64,000 nt of DNA from Tissierellia bacterium (GTDB taxonomy: Bacteria > Bacillota > Clostridia > Tissierellales > Tepidimicrobiaceae), in NCBI GenBank assembly GCA_012735215.1, contig JAAYHX010000023.1:1-64000 (forward strand). The letters are read 5' to 3'. The notes beneath the pieces are model-generated. The model was given only the letters and a program-made list of their open reading frames with translations, had not been told where the DNA came from and did not search any database. This document shows positions 26,252-35,171 of this stretch, in pieces. Both the position numbers and the translations under genes were made by a program. Within the stretch, counting starts at the first letter, position 1. Each line of letters opens with the position of its first letter.

Positions 26252-28579
26252 ATGATTACTAAAATTAGAAAGAGAGATGGAAGGGAAGTACCTTTCAATA
26301 TTGAAAAGATTACCAATGCCATATTCAAAGCAACTATAGCTGCAGGTGAGGAAGAGCGTATAGATGCTCTAGCCCTTGCTGAAAAAGTAGTTGAACATCT
26401 GGAGAAAATCCCAAACTTGCAAGTTCCAGGTGTTGAAGAAATCCAAGATATTGTAGAAAGGGTTCTTATTGAGGCTGGATATGCAAAGATTGCAAAAGAA
26501 TACATACTGTACCGGGCAGAAAGAACACGCATCAGGGAAATGAATACTAGGCTGATGAAGGTTTACGAAGAGCTAACCTTTAAAGAATCAAAGGATAATA
26601 ACCTAAAAAGGGAAAATGCCAATATTGACGGTGACACTGCCATGGGAACCATGTTAAAGTATGGTTCTGAAGGTGCAAAACAGTTCTATGAAATGTTTAT
26701 ATTGAAACCTGAACATGCAAAGGCTCACAAGGATGGAGACATACACATACATGATTTGGATTTCCTAACCCTAACTACCACCTGCTGTCAAATAGATATA
26801 ATTAAGCTTTTCAATAAGGGTTTCAGCACAGGCCACGGCCACCTAAGAGAGCCAAAGGATATTTCCAGCTATTCAGCCTTGGCGTGTATAGCTATACAGT
26901 CTAATCAGAACGATCAGCATGGAGGCCAGAGCATACCCAACTTCGATTATGGAATGGCTCTAGGTGTTGCAAAAACCTATGCTAAGCTTTATAGGCAAAA
27001 TCTGGCTAAAGCATTGGAATTACTAGCTGATTGCTATGATGCAGCAACCTTGGTAGACAAAATATCAAGTAGAATTGCAGAGGAAGAAAAAGTCTATCCA
27101 AGCCTTGCCCCCAGTGAAAGATATGTCCAACTGGAGCAGGAATACCTGGCAGAAACCATACCAGACCTTGAACTTATAAGCAAGGCCCAGGCTTTTGCAG
27201 CTGAAAAGGCAGAAAGGGAAACTGACAGAAGAACATATCAGGCTATGGAGGCTTTTATCCACAATCTGAATACCATGCACAGTAGGGCAGGAGCCCAGGT
27301 ACCTTTTAGCTCCATAAACTATGGTACAGATACCTCTCCAGAAGGAAGAATGGTAATAAAAAATATTCTCTTGTCCACTGAAGCAGGCCTTGGCAGTGGA
27401 GAAACTCCTATATTCCCAGTACAGATATTTAAGGTAAAGGAGGGGATAAACTATAATCCTCATGATCCAAACTATGATATGTTCAAGCTTGCCTGCAGAG
27501 TAAGTGCAAAGAGATTATTCCCCAACTTCTCATTTTTGGATGCTCCCTTCAATCTAAAATATTACAAGCCTGGACATCCAGAAACAGAAATTGCCTACAT
27601 GGGCTGTAGAACGAGGGTCATAGGCAATGTGTACGATCCTACTAGGGAAATAGTGAACGGCAGAGGGAATTTAAGCTTCACAACAATAAATCTTCCTAGG
27701 CTTGCACTAGGAAACAATAGGGATATTAACAAATTCTTTGATGAGTTGGACAAAAAAATAGACTTGGTTATCGACCAGCTTCTGGAAAGATTTGAGATCC
27801 AAGCTCAAAAGAAGGTTAAAAACTATCCGTTTTTAATGGGCCAGGGAGTGTGGATTGATTCGGACAAGCTTGACTGGGAAGATGAAGTAAGAGAGGTGCT
27901 TAAGCACGGTACCTTAACTGCAGGATTTATAGGACTGGCAGAATGCCTAAAGGCCTTAACAGGCAAACACCATGGGGAGTCTGAAGAGGCCCAGTTGCTA
28001 GGCCTTGAGATTGTAGGCCACATGAGAAAACGTATGGATGAGGCAAGCAAAAAATACAATATGAATTTTACCCTTATTGCAACTCCTGCAGAAGGCCTAT
28101 CAGGAAGATTTGTCAAAATGGATAGGGAGATATTTGGCACCATTGAAGGGGTTACAGATAGGGAGTATTATACAAACAGCTTTCACGTGCCAGTATATTA
28201 TGAGATAAGCACCTTGGATAAGATATGGATTGAAGCCCCCTATCATGAACTGACCAATGCTGGACACATTACCTATGTGGAGGTGGATGGAGATCCCTCA
28301 CAAAACCTGCAGGCCTTTGAGAAAATCATAAGGGCCATGAAAGAAGCTGGTATAGGCTACGGTTCTATCAATCACCCAGTAGATAGGGATCCAGTATGTG
28401 GCTACACTGGCATAATAGGTAATACTTGTCCTTCCTGCGGCAGGGAAGAAGGGGACATTAAGTTTGAAAGGATTAGGCGTATTACAGGATATCTTGTAGG
28501 TACCCTTGACAGATTTAATGATGCGAAGAGGGCAGAAGAGCGGGATAGAGTAAAGCATATGTCCTTCTGGAAACAGTAA
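26252..28579 (+). CDS. nrdD: Anaerobic ribonucleoside-triphosphate reductase NrdD
   Basis: A 775-aa class III ribonucleotide reductase that makes dNTPs without oxygen. An N-terminal ATP-cone (about residues 1-95, KIRKRDGREVPFNIEKI) gives allosteric control. The thiyl cysteine lies in TLTTTCCQIDI near residue 172. A C-terminal zinc site has CGYTGIIGNTCPSCG near residue 712. The glycyl radical is in RITGYLVG near residue 746. Length is normal. The gene is under a cobalamin riboswitch and is followed 25 nt later by its activase nrdG. Confidence 0.96.
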   Translation: MITKIRKRDGREVPFNIEKITNAIFKATIAAGEEERIDALALAEKVVEHLEKIPNLQVPGVEEIQDIVERVLIEAGYAKIAKEYILYRAERTRIREMNTRLMKVYEELTFKESKDNNLKRENANIDGDTAMGTMLKYGSEGAKQFYEMFILKPEHAKAHKDGDIHIHDLDFLTLTTTCCQIDIIKLFNKGFSTGHGHLREPKDISSYSALACIAIQSNQNDQHGGQSIPNFDYGMALGVAKTYAKLYRQNLAKALELLADCYDAATLVDKISSRIAEEEKVYPSLAPSERYVQLEQEYLAETIPDLELISKAQAFAAEKAERETDRRTYQAMEAFIHNLNTMHSRAGAQVPFSSINYGTDTSPEGRMVIKNILLSTEAGLGSGETPIFPVQIFKVKEGINYNPHDPNYDMFKLACRVSAKRLFPNFSFLDAPFNLKYYKPGHPETEIAYMGCRTRVIGNVYDPTREIVNGRGNLSFTTINLPRLALGNNRDINKFFDELDKKIDLVIDQLLERFEIQAQKKVKNYPFLMGQGVWIDSDKLDWEDEVREVLKHGTLTAGFIGLAECLKALTGKHHGESEEAQLLGLEIVGHMRKRMDEASKKYNMNFTLIATPAEGLSGRFVKMDREIFGTIEGVTDREYYTNSFHVPVYYEISTLDKIWIEAPYHELTNAGHITYVEVDGDPSQNLQAFEKIIRAMKEAGIGYGSINHPVDRDPVCGYTGIIGNTCPSCGREEGDIKFERIRRITGYLVGTLDRFNDAKRAEERDRVKHMSFWKQ

Positions 28580-28604
28580 TATACATGAAATCTGGTGATA
28601 AATT

Positions 28605-29111
28605 ATGGATGTTTATATAAGAATTGCAGGACTGGTAAAGGAATCAATAGTAGATGGTCCGGGAATACGTATGGTGGTCTTTGCTCAAGGCTGCAAGCAT
28701 AAGTGTCCTGGCTGCCACAACCCAGAGACCCACTCCTTCCATGGGGGCACTTTGGTAACAGTGGATTCAATACTAGAACAGGCAAAAACAAATCCCTTGC
28801 TGGATGGTATTACACTTAGTGGAGGGGAACCCTTCGAGCAGGCAGAAGCCTTTGCCCTTCTTGCAAGGGAAGCCAAAAAGCTAAACCTAGATGTAGTGAC
28901 CTATACTGGCTATACTTATGAATACATCTTAGAAAAGTCCCCTGTCCATAGGGGCTGGGAAGCCCTACTTAGCCAAACGGATATACTTGTGGACGGAAGA
29001 TTTGAGTTGGATAAAAGAAATCTACTTTTGAAATTTAGAGGTTCTGAAAACCAGAGGATAATCCATGTAAAGAAATCAAAAGCCCAAAACCGAATTGTTA
29101 TAATAGATTAG
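28605..29111 (+). CDS. nrdG: Anaerobic ribonucleotide reductase activating protein NrdG
   Basis: A 168-aa radical SAM activase that forms the glycyl radical on NrdD. The 4Fe-4S motif is CKHKCPGC (CxxxCxxC) near residue 30, with DGPGIRM before it and TLSGGEPFEQ near residue 68 for SAM binding. It shares an operon and the cobalamin control with nrdD. Confidence 0.96.
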   Translation: MDVYIRIAGLVKESIVDGPGIRMVVFAQGCKHKCPGCHNPETHSFHGGTLVTVDSILEQAKTNPLLDGITLSGGEPFEQAEAFALLAREAKKLNLDVVTYTGYTYEYILEKSPVHRGWEALLSQTDILVDGRFELDKRNLLLKFRGSENQRIIHVKKSKAQNRIVIID

Positions 29112-29139
29112 AGAGTGGATATTTCCATTCTCTTTTTTT
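29111..29139 (+). terminator. Rho-independent terminator after nrdG
   Basis: A 9-bp stem (29111-29119 with 29124-29132, one G-T pair) with a 4-nt loop, then T7. Confidence 0.85.
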
Positions 29140-29182
29140 ATTACTTACTGATATAATGAATCTTACAATTAACTTTATTCTT

Positions 29183-29209
29183 TGAAACTTTTTCTTTTGT
29201 TTATCCGTC
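29183..29209 (+). promoter_or_regulatory. ECF-type promoter for the sigma/anti-sigma operon
   Basis: TGAAAC (29183-29188) and CGTC (29206-29209) are 17 bp apart, the classic group of ECF sigma elements, just upstream of an ECF sigma gene. This implies autoregulation. Confidence 0.7.
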
Positions 29210-29240
29210 TTATATATAGAATCGCGCTTTTAGGAGGTGC

Positions 29241-29735
29241 TTGAAGATTAAAATGAGTACAGATGAATTTGAAACCCTATTTAAGCAATACAAGGCCGAC
29301 ATATATAGAATAGCATATACCTATGTAAACAATGAGGCAGATGCTCTAGATGTTGTACAAGAGACAGCTTATCAGGCTTTCATATCAAGGAACAAAATAA
29401 GAGATAAGACTAAATTTAAATCCTGGCTCCTAAAAATTGCAGTTAACAAGTCAAGGGACCTACTTAGAAAAAACAAGATGATATTATTTGATGATTTATC
29501 AACCGTAAGAACTATGGAAATCAAGAAGGATGAGAGTGTAAGCATGTTTATGGATGATTTAAAAAGCTTATCCCTGGATGAGAAAAACATAATTGTTCTA
29601 AAAATATACTTCCAATACACCTTTGAACAAATTTCAGAAGAACTAAAGCTGCCTATAAGTACGGTTAAGAGCAAGTATTATAGAGCATTAGAAAAGTTGA
29701 AAGTAGAGGAGGGTGTATATGACCGACAAGCTTAA
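29241..29735 (+). CDS. ECF-type RNA polymerase sigma factor
   Basis: A 164-aa two-domain sigma-70 factor. Region 2 (about residues 10-75) has YVNNEADALDVVQETAYQAF for -10 binding. Region 4 (about residues 105-155) has the HTH FEQISEELKLPISTVKSKYYRALEKL split over two helices for -35 binding. The TTG at 29241 has AGGAGG close upstream; an ATG at 29253 is the alternative. It overlaps the anti-sigma gene by 17 nt and has an ECF promoter in front. Confidence 0.9.
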   Translation: MKIKMSTDEFETLFKQYKADIYRIAYTYVNNEADALDVVQETAYQAFISRNKIRDKTKFKSWLLKIAVNKSRDLLRKNKMILFDDLSTVRTMEIKKDESVSMFMDDLKSLSLDEKNIIVLKIYFQYTFEQISEELKLPISTVKSKYYRALEKLKVEEGVYDRQA

Positions 29736-30972
29736 AGATATGTTTAATAGTATATCCCTTCCTGAAGACTTAGATGAAAGGATAGAATTAGGATTTGACA
29801 GGGGAAGGGCATATGAGTCTGCTCAAAGAAGAAGATTCAAAAGGAGAGTAGTTGCTGTAGCAGCTACATTAACCTTGATCATAGGTTCAATTAGCATAAT
29901 AGGCTTAGACAAAGTAGAAGCAGCCATAAAACAGATGTTACAGTATGTTCCTGGATACAATGTGCTAGTAGATAAGGAAGAAGGAGAAGTATTGGCACTA
30001 CAAGAGCCTGTTTATCATGAAGTAGATGGAATTTTTCTTAGGATTACTGCAGCCTCTAAATTGGATAAGAACTTAACAGTTACTATAGAAAGCAACAAGA
30101 ATCTAATCAGTAAGGAAGAAGTACTATTAAAGGATGAAAGAAGCAATATTCTTGCTCCAAGTTCTTGGGCAGTAGCAGGAGGAGGAGATTTTTGGCAAGG
30201 CAATTATCATTTTGAAGTAAAAGAAGACTATGTTGATTATAGTATAGTGTTGGGGAATCAAGAAGTTTCCTTTACCCTAGAAAAGACCATAGAAGTAGAT
30301 GACTTTTTACAACTAGGACCTCATGCACAAGATAAGGGAATTAGCATAGTGGCTATTAAAAAACCTATGGAAGATAAGATGAAGATTAGCCTCTTAAATA
30401 GGTCTGAAGGGGAAAAAATAGTAGGCTATCCCTTTGAAGAAAACCTATACTCAAGCATTTGGAACCCATATACAAAATTAGAAAAATCCATGTATCTTAT
30501 AGATAGGGAAGGGAGCAAAACTTATCCTACCATCCCCTCTTCCTTTGGCAGCCAAATGTCGGATTTCTACTTCCCTACTACAGATAAAGAAGGATTAAAA
30601 CTAGTACTACCCTATGTAAAAGTTAACTACCCTAATTTAAAAACTGAAAAGGTCAGAATCCAAACTCCTAAAGATGGCCAAGTAGAAAGGATAAACAAGA
30701 CTCTAGTGCTGGGAAATATTGAGATAAATCTAATAGATATAAGAAGAGATAAAGATGAAATAATAGTTAGTTTAAAGGCAGTCTCCCTTGAGGATGAAAT
30801 ACTAGATGATGTAAGGATAAGGGGTATTTCTGGCTATGGATTAACCTTTAATGAGGATACTGGTTATACTGAACTATTTATAGATAGAGAAGAGGTAGGA
30901 AATAGGTTTTCATTATATTTTGAATCGCCAACCACCTTGCTTTTAGGGGATTGGGAAATTGAATTTGATTAG
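29719..30972 (+). CDS. Anti-sigma factor-like membrane protein (DUF4179)
   Basis: A 417-aa protein with a short cytoplasmic N-terminus (about residues 1-45) that can bind the sigma factor, one membrane helix (about residues 46-66, VVAVAATLTLIIGSISIIGL), and a large extracytoplasmic beta-rich domain of the DUF4179 type. The ATG at 29719 follows GAGGAGGG inside the sigma gene, so the two are coupled. It probably holds the sigma factor inactive until an envelope signal arrives; the signal is unknown. Confidence 0.82.
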   Translation: MTDKLKDMFNSISLPEDLDERIELGFDRGRAYESAQRRRFKRRVVAVAATLTLIIGSISIIGLDKVEAAIKQMLQYVPGYNVLVDKEEGEVLALQEPVYHEVDGIFLRITAASKLDKNLTVTIESNKNLISKEEVLLKDERSNILAPSSWAVAGGGDFWQGNYHFEVKEDYVDYSIVLGNQEVSFTLEKTIEVDDFLQLGPHAQDKGISIVAIKKPMEDKMKISLLNRSEGEKIVGYPFEENLYSSIWNPYTKLEKSMYLIDREGSKTYPTIPSSFGSQMSDFYFPTTDKEGLKLVLPYVKVNYPNLKTEKVRIQTPKDGQVERINKTLVLGNIEINLIDIRRDKDEIIVSLKAVSLEDEILDDVRIRGISGYGLTFNEDTGYTELFIDREEVGNRFSLYFESPTTLLLGDWEIEFD

Positions 30973-30977
30973 CATGA

Positions 30978-31010
30978 AAAAGAGATAAGGCAACTTATCT
31001 CTTTTCTGTT
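30978..31010 (+). terminator. Rho-independent terminator
   Basis: A 12-bp stem (30978-30989 with 30994-31005) capped by a GCAA tetraloop. Confidence 0.8.
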
Positions 31011-31062
31011 TGGGTAATAATATATATATGGGTAATAATCTAATAAATAGGAAGGGGGAAGT

Positions 31063-32250
31063 ATGATGGAAAAAGCAAAGTATTTAATTATAGGAAATGG
31101 AATTGGAGGTCTTTCTGCTGCAAGGGAAATTAGAAATCACGATAAGGAAGGTACTATTATTCTAGTGAGCAGTGAACCATATCTTACATATTATAGACCA
31201 AAGTTAACTGAAGGAATCTTCAAAGATTACACAGCTGATAATCTCTTGGTAAATGATGAGAACTGGTACAGGGAAAAAAATATTAATACAATTTTAAGAA
31301 TAATAGTTGAAAAAATTGACTTAGACAAGCAACTAGTCCAACTAGATGACAGTAGAGAAATAGAATATGAAAAGCTTTTAATTGCAACTGGCAGCCGTCC
31401 CTTTATTCCACCCATTAAGGGTAAGTACAAGCAAGGAGTCTTTGCCTTAAGGACCTTGCAGGGTTTATATGAATTTAAAGACTACCTAAGGTCCTGTAAT
31501 ACTGTAACAGTAATAGGAGGTGGCCTCCTAGGCTTAGAAGCTGCCTGGGCATTGAAACAGTTAGGTAAAGAGGTTAATGTAATTGAGTTTGCGCCCTACC
31601 TGTTACCTAAGCAGTTGGATATGGAACTAGCTCATCAATTAGAGGAAAGGCTAAATGCTCTAGGCTTAAATATATATACTAGTTCCCAAGTAGAGGAAAT
31701 TTTAGGAGAGGAAAGGGCTAATGGAATTAGGCTAAATGGAGATAGAGAGATAGCTGCAGATGCAATTCTTGTCTCTGCTGGGATAAGACCAAATCTTGGT
31801 TTAGTAATGGATACGCCTATAGAATACAATAAGGGCATTAAAGTTGATAGACAGATGAGGACTAACATTGAAAATGTTTATGCAGTAGGGGATGTAGTTG
31901 AAATAGATGGTATGGTGCTGGGCCTTTGGACTGCAGCCAATGAACAGGGGAAAATTGCAGGAGCAAACATGGTGGGACAAGAAATGGAATACAAGCAACC
32001 TAAGATCTTTACTAGGCTGGACATTGGAGATATAAAGGTGTACTCAGCAGGCAATATTAATGAATATGATAGAATATATGAATATAAGGATGATAGCAAA
32101 GGTATTCATCACAAAATATTTACAAGGGATGGAATAACTACTGGAGCAATACTCTTTGGAGAGATAAAGAACATGAATAAGTTTAATACAGCAATAGCCT
32201 CACAACTCCCTGTAAAAGAGCTTCTAAAGGAGGATGATAGGTTTAAATAA
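31063..32250 (+). CDS. NADH:rubredoxin oxidoreductase-like flavoprotein
   Basis: A 395-aa pyridine nucleotide-disulfide-type oxidoreductase. The FAD Rossmann motif is LIIGNGIGGLSAA near residue 8, the NAD site is VTVIGGGLLGLEAAW near residue 148, and YAVGDV near residue 273 completes the FAD site. There is no redox CxxxxC pair, which fits the rubredoxin-reductase branch that passes electrons from NADH to rubredoxin for oxygen or peroxide removal. Doubled ATG codons follow AAGGGGG. Confidence 0.85.
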   Translation: MMEKAKYLIIGNGIGGLSAAREIRNHDKEGTIILVSSEPYLTYYRPKLTEGIFKDYTADNLLVNDENWYREKNINTILRIIVEKIDLDKQLVQLDDSREIEYEKLLIATGSRPFIPPIKGKYKQGVFALRTLQGLYEFKDYLRSCNTVTVIGGGLLGLEAAWALKQLGKEVNVIEFAPYLLPKQLDMELAHQLEERLNALGLNIYTSSQVEEILGEERANGIRLNGDREIAADAILVSAGIRPNLGLVMDTPIEYNKGIKVDRQMRTNIENVYAVGDVVEIDGMVLGLWTAANEQGKIAGANMVGQEMEYKQPKIFTRLDIGDIKVYSAGNINEYDRIYEYKDDSKGIHHKIFTRDGITTGAILFGEIKNMNKFNTAIASQLPVKELLKEDDRFK

Positions 32251-32270
32251 CCATTCTAGGAGGTATGAAT

Positions 32271-33902
32271 ATGGATATTAATTTATTTGGTGCAGCTAAA
32301 ATGGTAACAGGATCAAACTTTCTCTTAAGAACTGATAAGTACAATATACTAATAGATTGTGGGATGTTTCAAGGGAGTAAAGATATAGAAAGACTAAATT
32401 ATGAGCCCTTTCCCTACGATCCAAAGGAAATAGACTTTCTGTTTCTAACCCATGCCCATATTGACCATAGTGGCAGAATTCCAAAACTAGTTAAAGAAGG
32501 TTTTAGAGGTAGAATTATCACCACCAATCCTACCTATGACCTATGCAAAATAATGCTAATAGATAGTGCCAAAATACAGGAATCTGATGTGGAATGGGAA
32601 AATAGAAAAAGACAAAGAGCAGGTAAAGAACCTATAGAACCTCTCTACTCCATGGAGGATGCAGAATACTGTCTAAGATATTTTGAACCCTATTTTTATG
32701 GGCAAAGGATAAAAATTAATGATAATATACAAATCCGCTTTAGGGATGCTGGCCATATTTTAGGTTCCAGCATATTAGAAATGTGGATAAAGGAAAATAA
32801 TGAGGAGATCAAGATAGTCTTTTCTGGAGATTTAGGCATGCCAAATAGGCCTATAATTAGAAATCCAGAATATATAGATGAAGCAGATTACTTAATTATT
32901 GAATCTACCTATGGAAATACTGCCCATGAAAGCTATGAGGAAAGTACTGAGAAGCTTATAGATATAATAAACAAAACTGTCCTACGTGGTGGAACAGTCA
33001 TTATCCCTTCTTTTGCAGTAGGCAGAACTCAAGAGCTAATATACCAACTTAACAAGTACTATGAGTATAATCCTACAATAGAAGAACATATGAAAATACC
33101 AGTATATGTAGATAGTCCTATGGCGGTAGATGCTACAGAAGCCTTTAAGAGAAATTCCAGCAGCTTTGATGATGAAGCGAGGCAATTAGTACTACGTGGT
33201 GACAATCCCTTTGAGTTTGAAAACTTAAGATATGTTAAGAGTCAAGAAGAATCAATGGCATTAAATAAATACACCTTCCCTAAGGTCATCATATCATCCA
33301 GTGGAATGGCTACAGCAGGAAGAATCAGGCACCATCTAAAGCACAATTTATGGGATGAGAGAAACAGCTTAGTATTTGTAGGCTATCAGGCAGAAGGAAC
33401 TCTAGGCAGAATCCTACTAGATGGGATAAAGCGAGTAAAAATACTAGGTGAAGAAATTAATGTAAAGGCAGAAATCTATAATTTGGCAGGTTTTTCAGGT
33501 CATGCAGATCAGCCTATGTTGCTTAACTGGATTGGTAGGTTCAGAAAGAAGCCTAAAAAGGTCTTCCTAGTCCATGGGGAAGAAGAACCAGCCACAGCCC
33601 TATCCCAAGAAATCAATAGAATATATGGAATTGAAACCATAATTCCAAATATAGGAGATAGCTTTAATATAGAAAAAAGTGAAGTAGAATTAACTAGCCA
33701 AACTGAAATCTTACCATCCCAATTGAAAGCTGAAATTGAAAAGGAACTGAATACTGCCCATCTTCAATTAGAAGCACTGATAGACAACTTCACTAGCCTT
33801 ATGGATGATAAGCTAATATATAATAATTATGATGAAATTAAAAATCAATTGATTGAATTGCAGCATATTCTAATGGATTTAAATATAGCTATTGGGAAAT
33901 AA
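32271..33902 (+). CDS. Beta-CASP metallo-beta-lactamase-fold RNA-processing enzyme
   Basis: A 543-aa enzyme with the metallo-beta-lactamase core, TLTHAHIDHSGRIP-like (FLTHAHIDHSGR near residue 58), DAGHILGSS near residue 160 and the beta-CASP insertion with SSSGMATAGR near residue 344 and GFSGHADQP near residue 408. The family cuts or trims RNA; some members handle DNA. The C-terminal 100 residues form a helical extension. The ATG at 32271 has AGGAGGT 7 nt upstream; the ATG at 32265 is too close. Confidence 0.9.
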   Translation: MDINLFGAAKMVTGSNFLLRTDKYNILIDCGMFQGSKDIERLNYEPFPYDPKEIDFLFLTHAHIDHSGRIPKLVKEGFRGRIITTNPTYDLCKIMLIDSAKIQESDVEWENRKRQRAGKEPIEPLYSMEDAEYCLRYFEPYFYGQRIKINDNIQIRFRDAGHILGSSILEMWIKENNEEIKIVFSGDLGMPNRPIIRNPEYIDEADYLIIESTYGNTAHESYEESTEKLIDIINKTVLRGGTVIIPSFAVGRTQELIYQLNKYYEYNPTIEEHMKIPVYVDSPMAVDATEAFKRNSSSFDDEARQLVLRGDNPFEFENLRYVKSQEESMALNKYTFPKVIISSSGMATAGRIRHHLKHNLWDERNSLVFVGYQAEGTLGRILLDGIKRVKILGEEINVKAEIYNLAGFSGHADQPMLLNWIGRFRKKPKKVFLVHGEEEPATALSQEINRIYGIETIIPNIGDSFNIEKSEVELTSQTEILPSQLKAEIEKELNTAHLQLEALIDNFTSLMDDKLIYNNYDEIKNQLIELQHILMDLNIAIGK

Positions 33903-33936
33903 TTTCAATACAACCATACTATTGATAAGAACACAT

Positions 33937-33974
33937 AAAAAGAAACTTAGGTTAACATCTAAGTTTCTTTTTTT
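33937..33974. terminator. Bidirectional terminator next to the tRNA-Leu remnant
   Basis: A 14-bp stem (33937-33950 with 33959-33972) with an 8-nt loop. In position and sequence (AGAAACTTAG) it resembles the terminator beside the intact tRNA-Leu at 39464-39503. Confidence 0.8.
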
Positions 33975-33975
33975 A

Positions 33976-34037
33976 TTGGTACCAAAGATAGGAGTCCCAC
34001 CCCCCATGGAGTGTAAGCCCCACTGGATTTTAAGTCT
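33976..34037 (-). pseudogene. Decayed 3' half of a tRNA-Leu gene
   Basis: Read on minus, this stretch aligns over about 60 bp with the 3' half of tRNA-Leu(CAA) at 39505-39593, from the encoded CCA through the T-arm to the anticodon loop. GCCCCACTGGATTTT is identical in both, and most differences are G-to-A or C-to-T type. The anticodon position would read TAA. Similarity stops just past the anticodon loop, as expected of a tRNA fragment left at an attachment site. The T-arm is too damaged to be functional. Confidence 0.65.
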
Positions 34038-34178
34038 ATTGATGGTGACATATCAAAATATTCGTACTAATATATTTTACTTTATCAAAAAAAGTGATAA
34101 CATATACTAATAATTTATGGAAATGGCATATTTATATGCCTAAATTTGACGATTTATAAAACTATGGAGTGATAGAGT

Positions 34179-35171
34179 TTGAATAAAATTATAGAAGTAA
34201 AAGATTTAGTTAAGTACTTTGAAATTTCTCCGGCACATAGTATAAATAAAAACTATGTAAAGGCAGTGGATGGGGTATCCTTTGATATATTTGAGGGGGA
34301 AACCCTAGGCCTTGTAGGTGAAAGTGGATGTGGAAAATCAACTATAGGAAGATTAATTCTTGGACTAACAAAACCAACTTCAGGAGAAATCTTTCTCGAG
34401 GGCAGAAATATTAATAGTATTTCAAAAAAGGAGCTAAGAAAAATAAGGAAAGATATTCAGGTTGTATTTCAAAATCCATATTCAGCTTTAGACCCAAAGA
34501 TGACCATAGAAGATATTCTTTCCGAGCCTCTCAGTATACATAAAATTGTTTATAAATATGATTACAGCAAAGAAGTAAAGAGGTTACTTGAGCTTGTTGG
34601 TATTAGCTCCAAGGATGCGAAAAAATTTCCTCATGAATTTAGCGGTGGACAACGTCAGAGGATATGCATTGCAAGAGCTATTGCAACCCGACCAAAGTTT
34701 ATTATATGTGATGAGCCTGTATCTGCCCTTGATGTATCAGTCCAATCTCAGATTTTAAATTTGCTGGATGACCTTCAAAAAGAGCTTAATGTATCATATC
34801 TATTTATAGCTCACAGCCTCAATGTCATAAGGCATGTTTCAAATAGGGTAGCTGTTATGTATCTTGGTAAGATTGTAGAGATGGGTACAACAGAGGAAAT
34901 ATACAATAATCCCCTACATCCCTATACTAAGGCCTTATTTTTATCTGCACCTGTACTTAATCCTTGGAGCAATAAAGATAGGGAAATACTATCAGGTGAA
35001 ATTCCCAGCCCCATTTTTCCTCCTAAGGGCTGTAGCTTTCATCCAAGATGCAAATATGCTACTGGTATTTGCTCTGAAAAGAAACCATTTTTACAAACTA
35101 TAGACGGTAGTCACAAGATATCCTGTCATCTTTATGATATAAGTGACAAGACCAAGGAGGTATTGACTTGA
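34179..35171 (+). CDS. Dipeptide/oligopeptide ABC transporter ATP-binding protein (OppF/DppF-like)
   Basis: A 330-aa ATPase: Walker A GESGCGKST near residue 46, signature FSGGQRQRICIARAI, Walker B FIICDEPVSALD, and switch His in IAHSLN. The C-terminal extension has the family motif CSFHPRCKYATGIC (about residues 286-300), whose cysteines bind an Fe-S cluster in some members. The TTG start overlaps nothing upstream. It is the first gene of a four-gene transporter cassette between two tRNA-Leu sequences. Confidence 0.9.
   Translation: MNKIIEVKDLVKYFEISPAHSINKNYVKAVDGVSFDIFEGETLGLVGESGCGKSTIGRLILGLTKPTSGEIFLEGRNINSISKKELRKIRKDIQVVFQNPYSALDPKMTIEDILSEPLSIHKIVYKYDYSKEVKRLLELVGISSKDAKKFPHEFSGGQRQRICIARAIATRPKFIICDEPVSALDVSVQSQILNLLDDLQKELNVSYLFIAHSLNVIRHVSNRVAVMYLGKIVEMGTTEEIYNNPLHPYTKALFLSAPVLNPWSNKDREILSGEIPSPIFPPKGCSFHPRCKYATGICSEKKPFLQTIDGSHKISCHLYDISDKTKEVLT

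Noticed and set aside
33892-34110. Open frame of 72 codons on plus
   Set aside because: It runs through a terminator and the tRNA-Leu remnant, and overlaps the end of the beta-CASP gene; not a gene.
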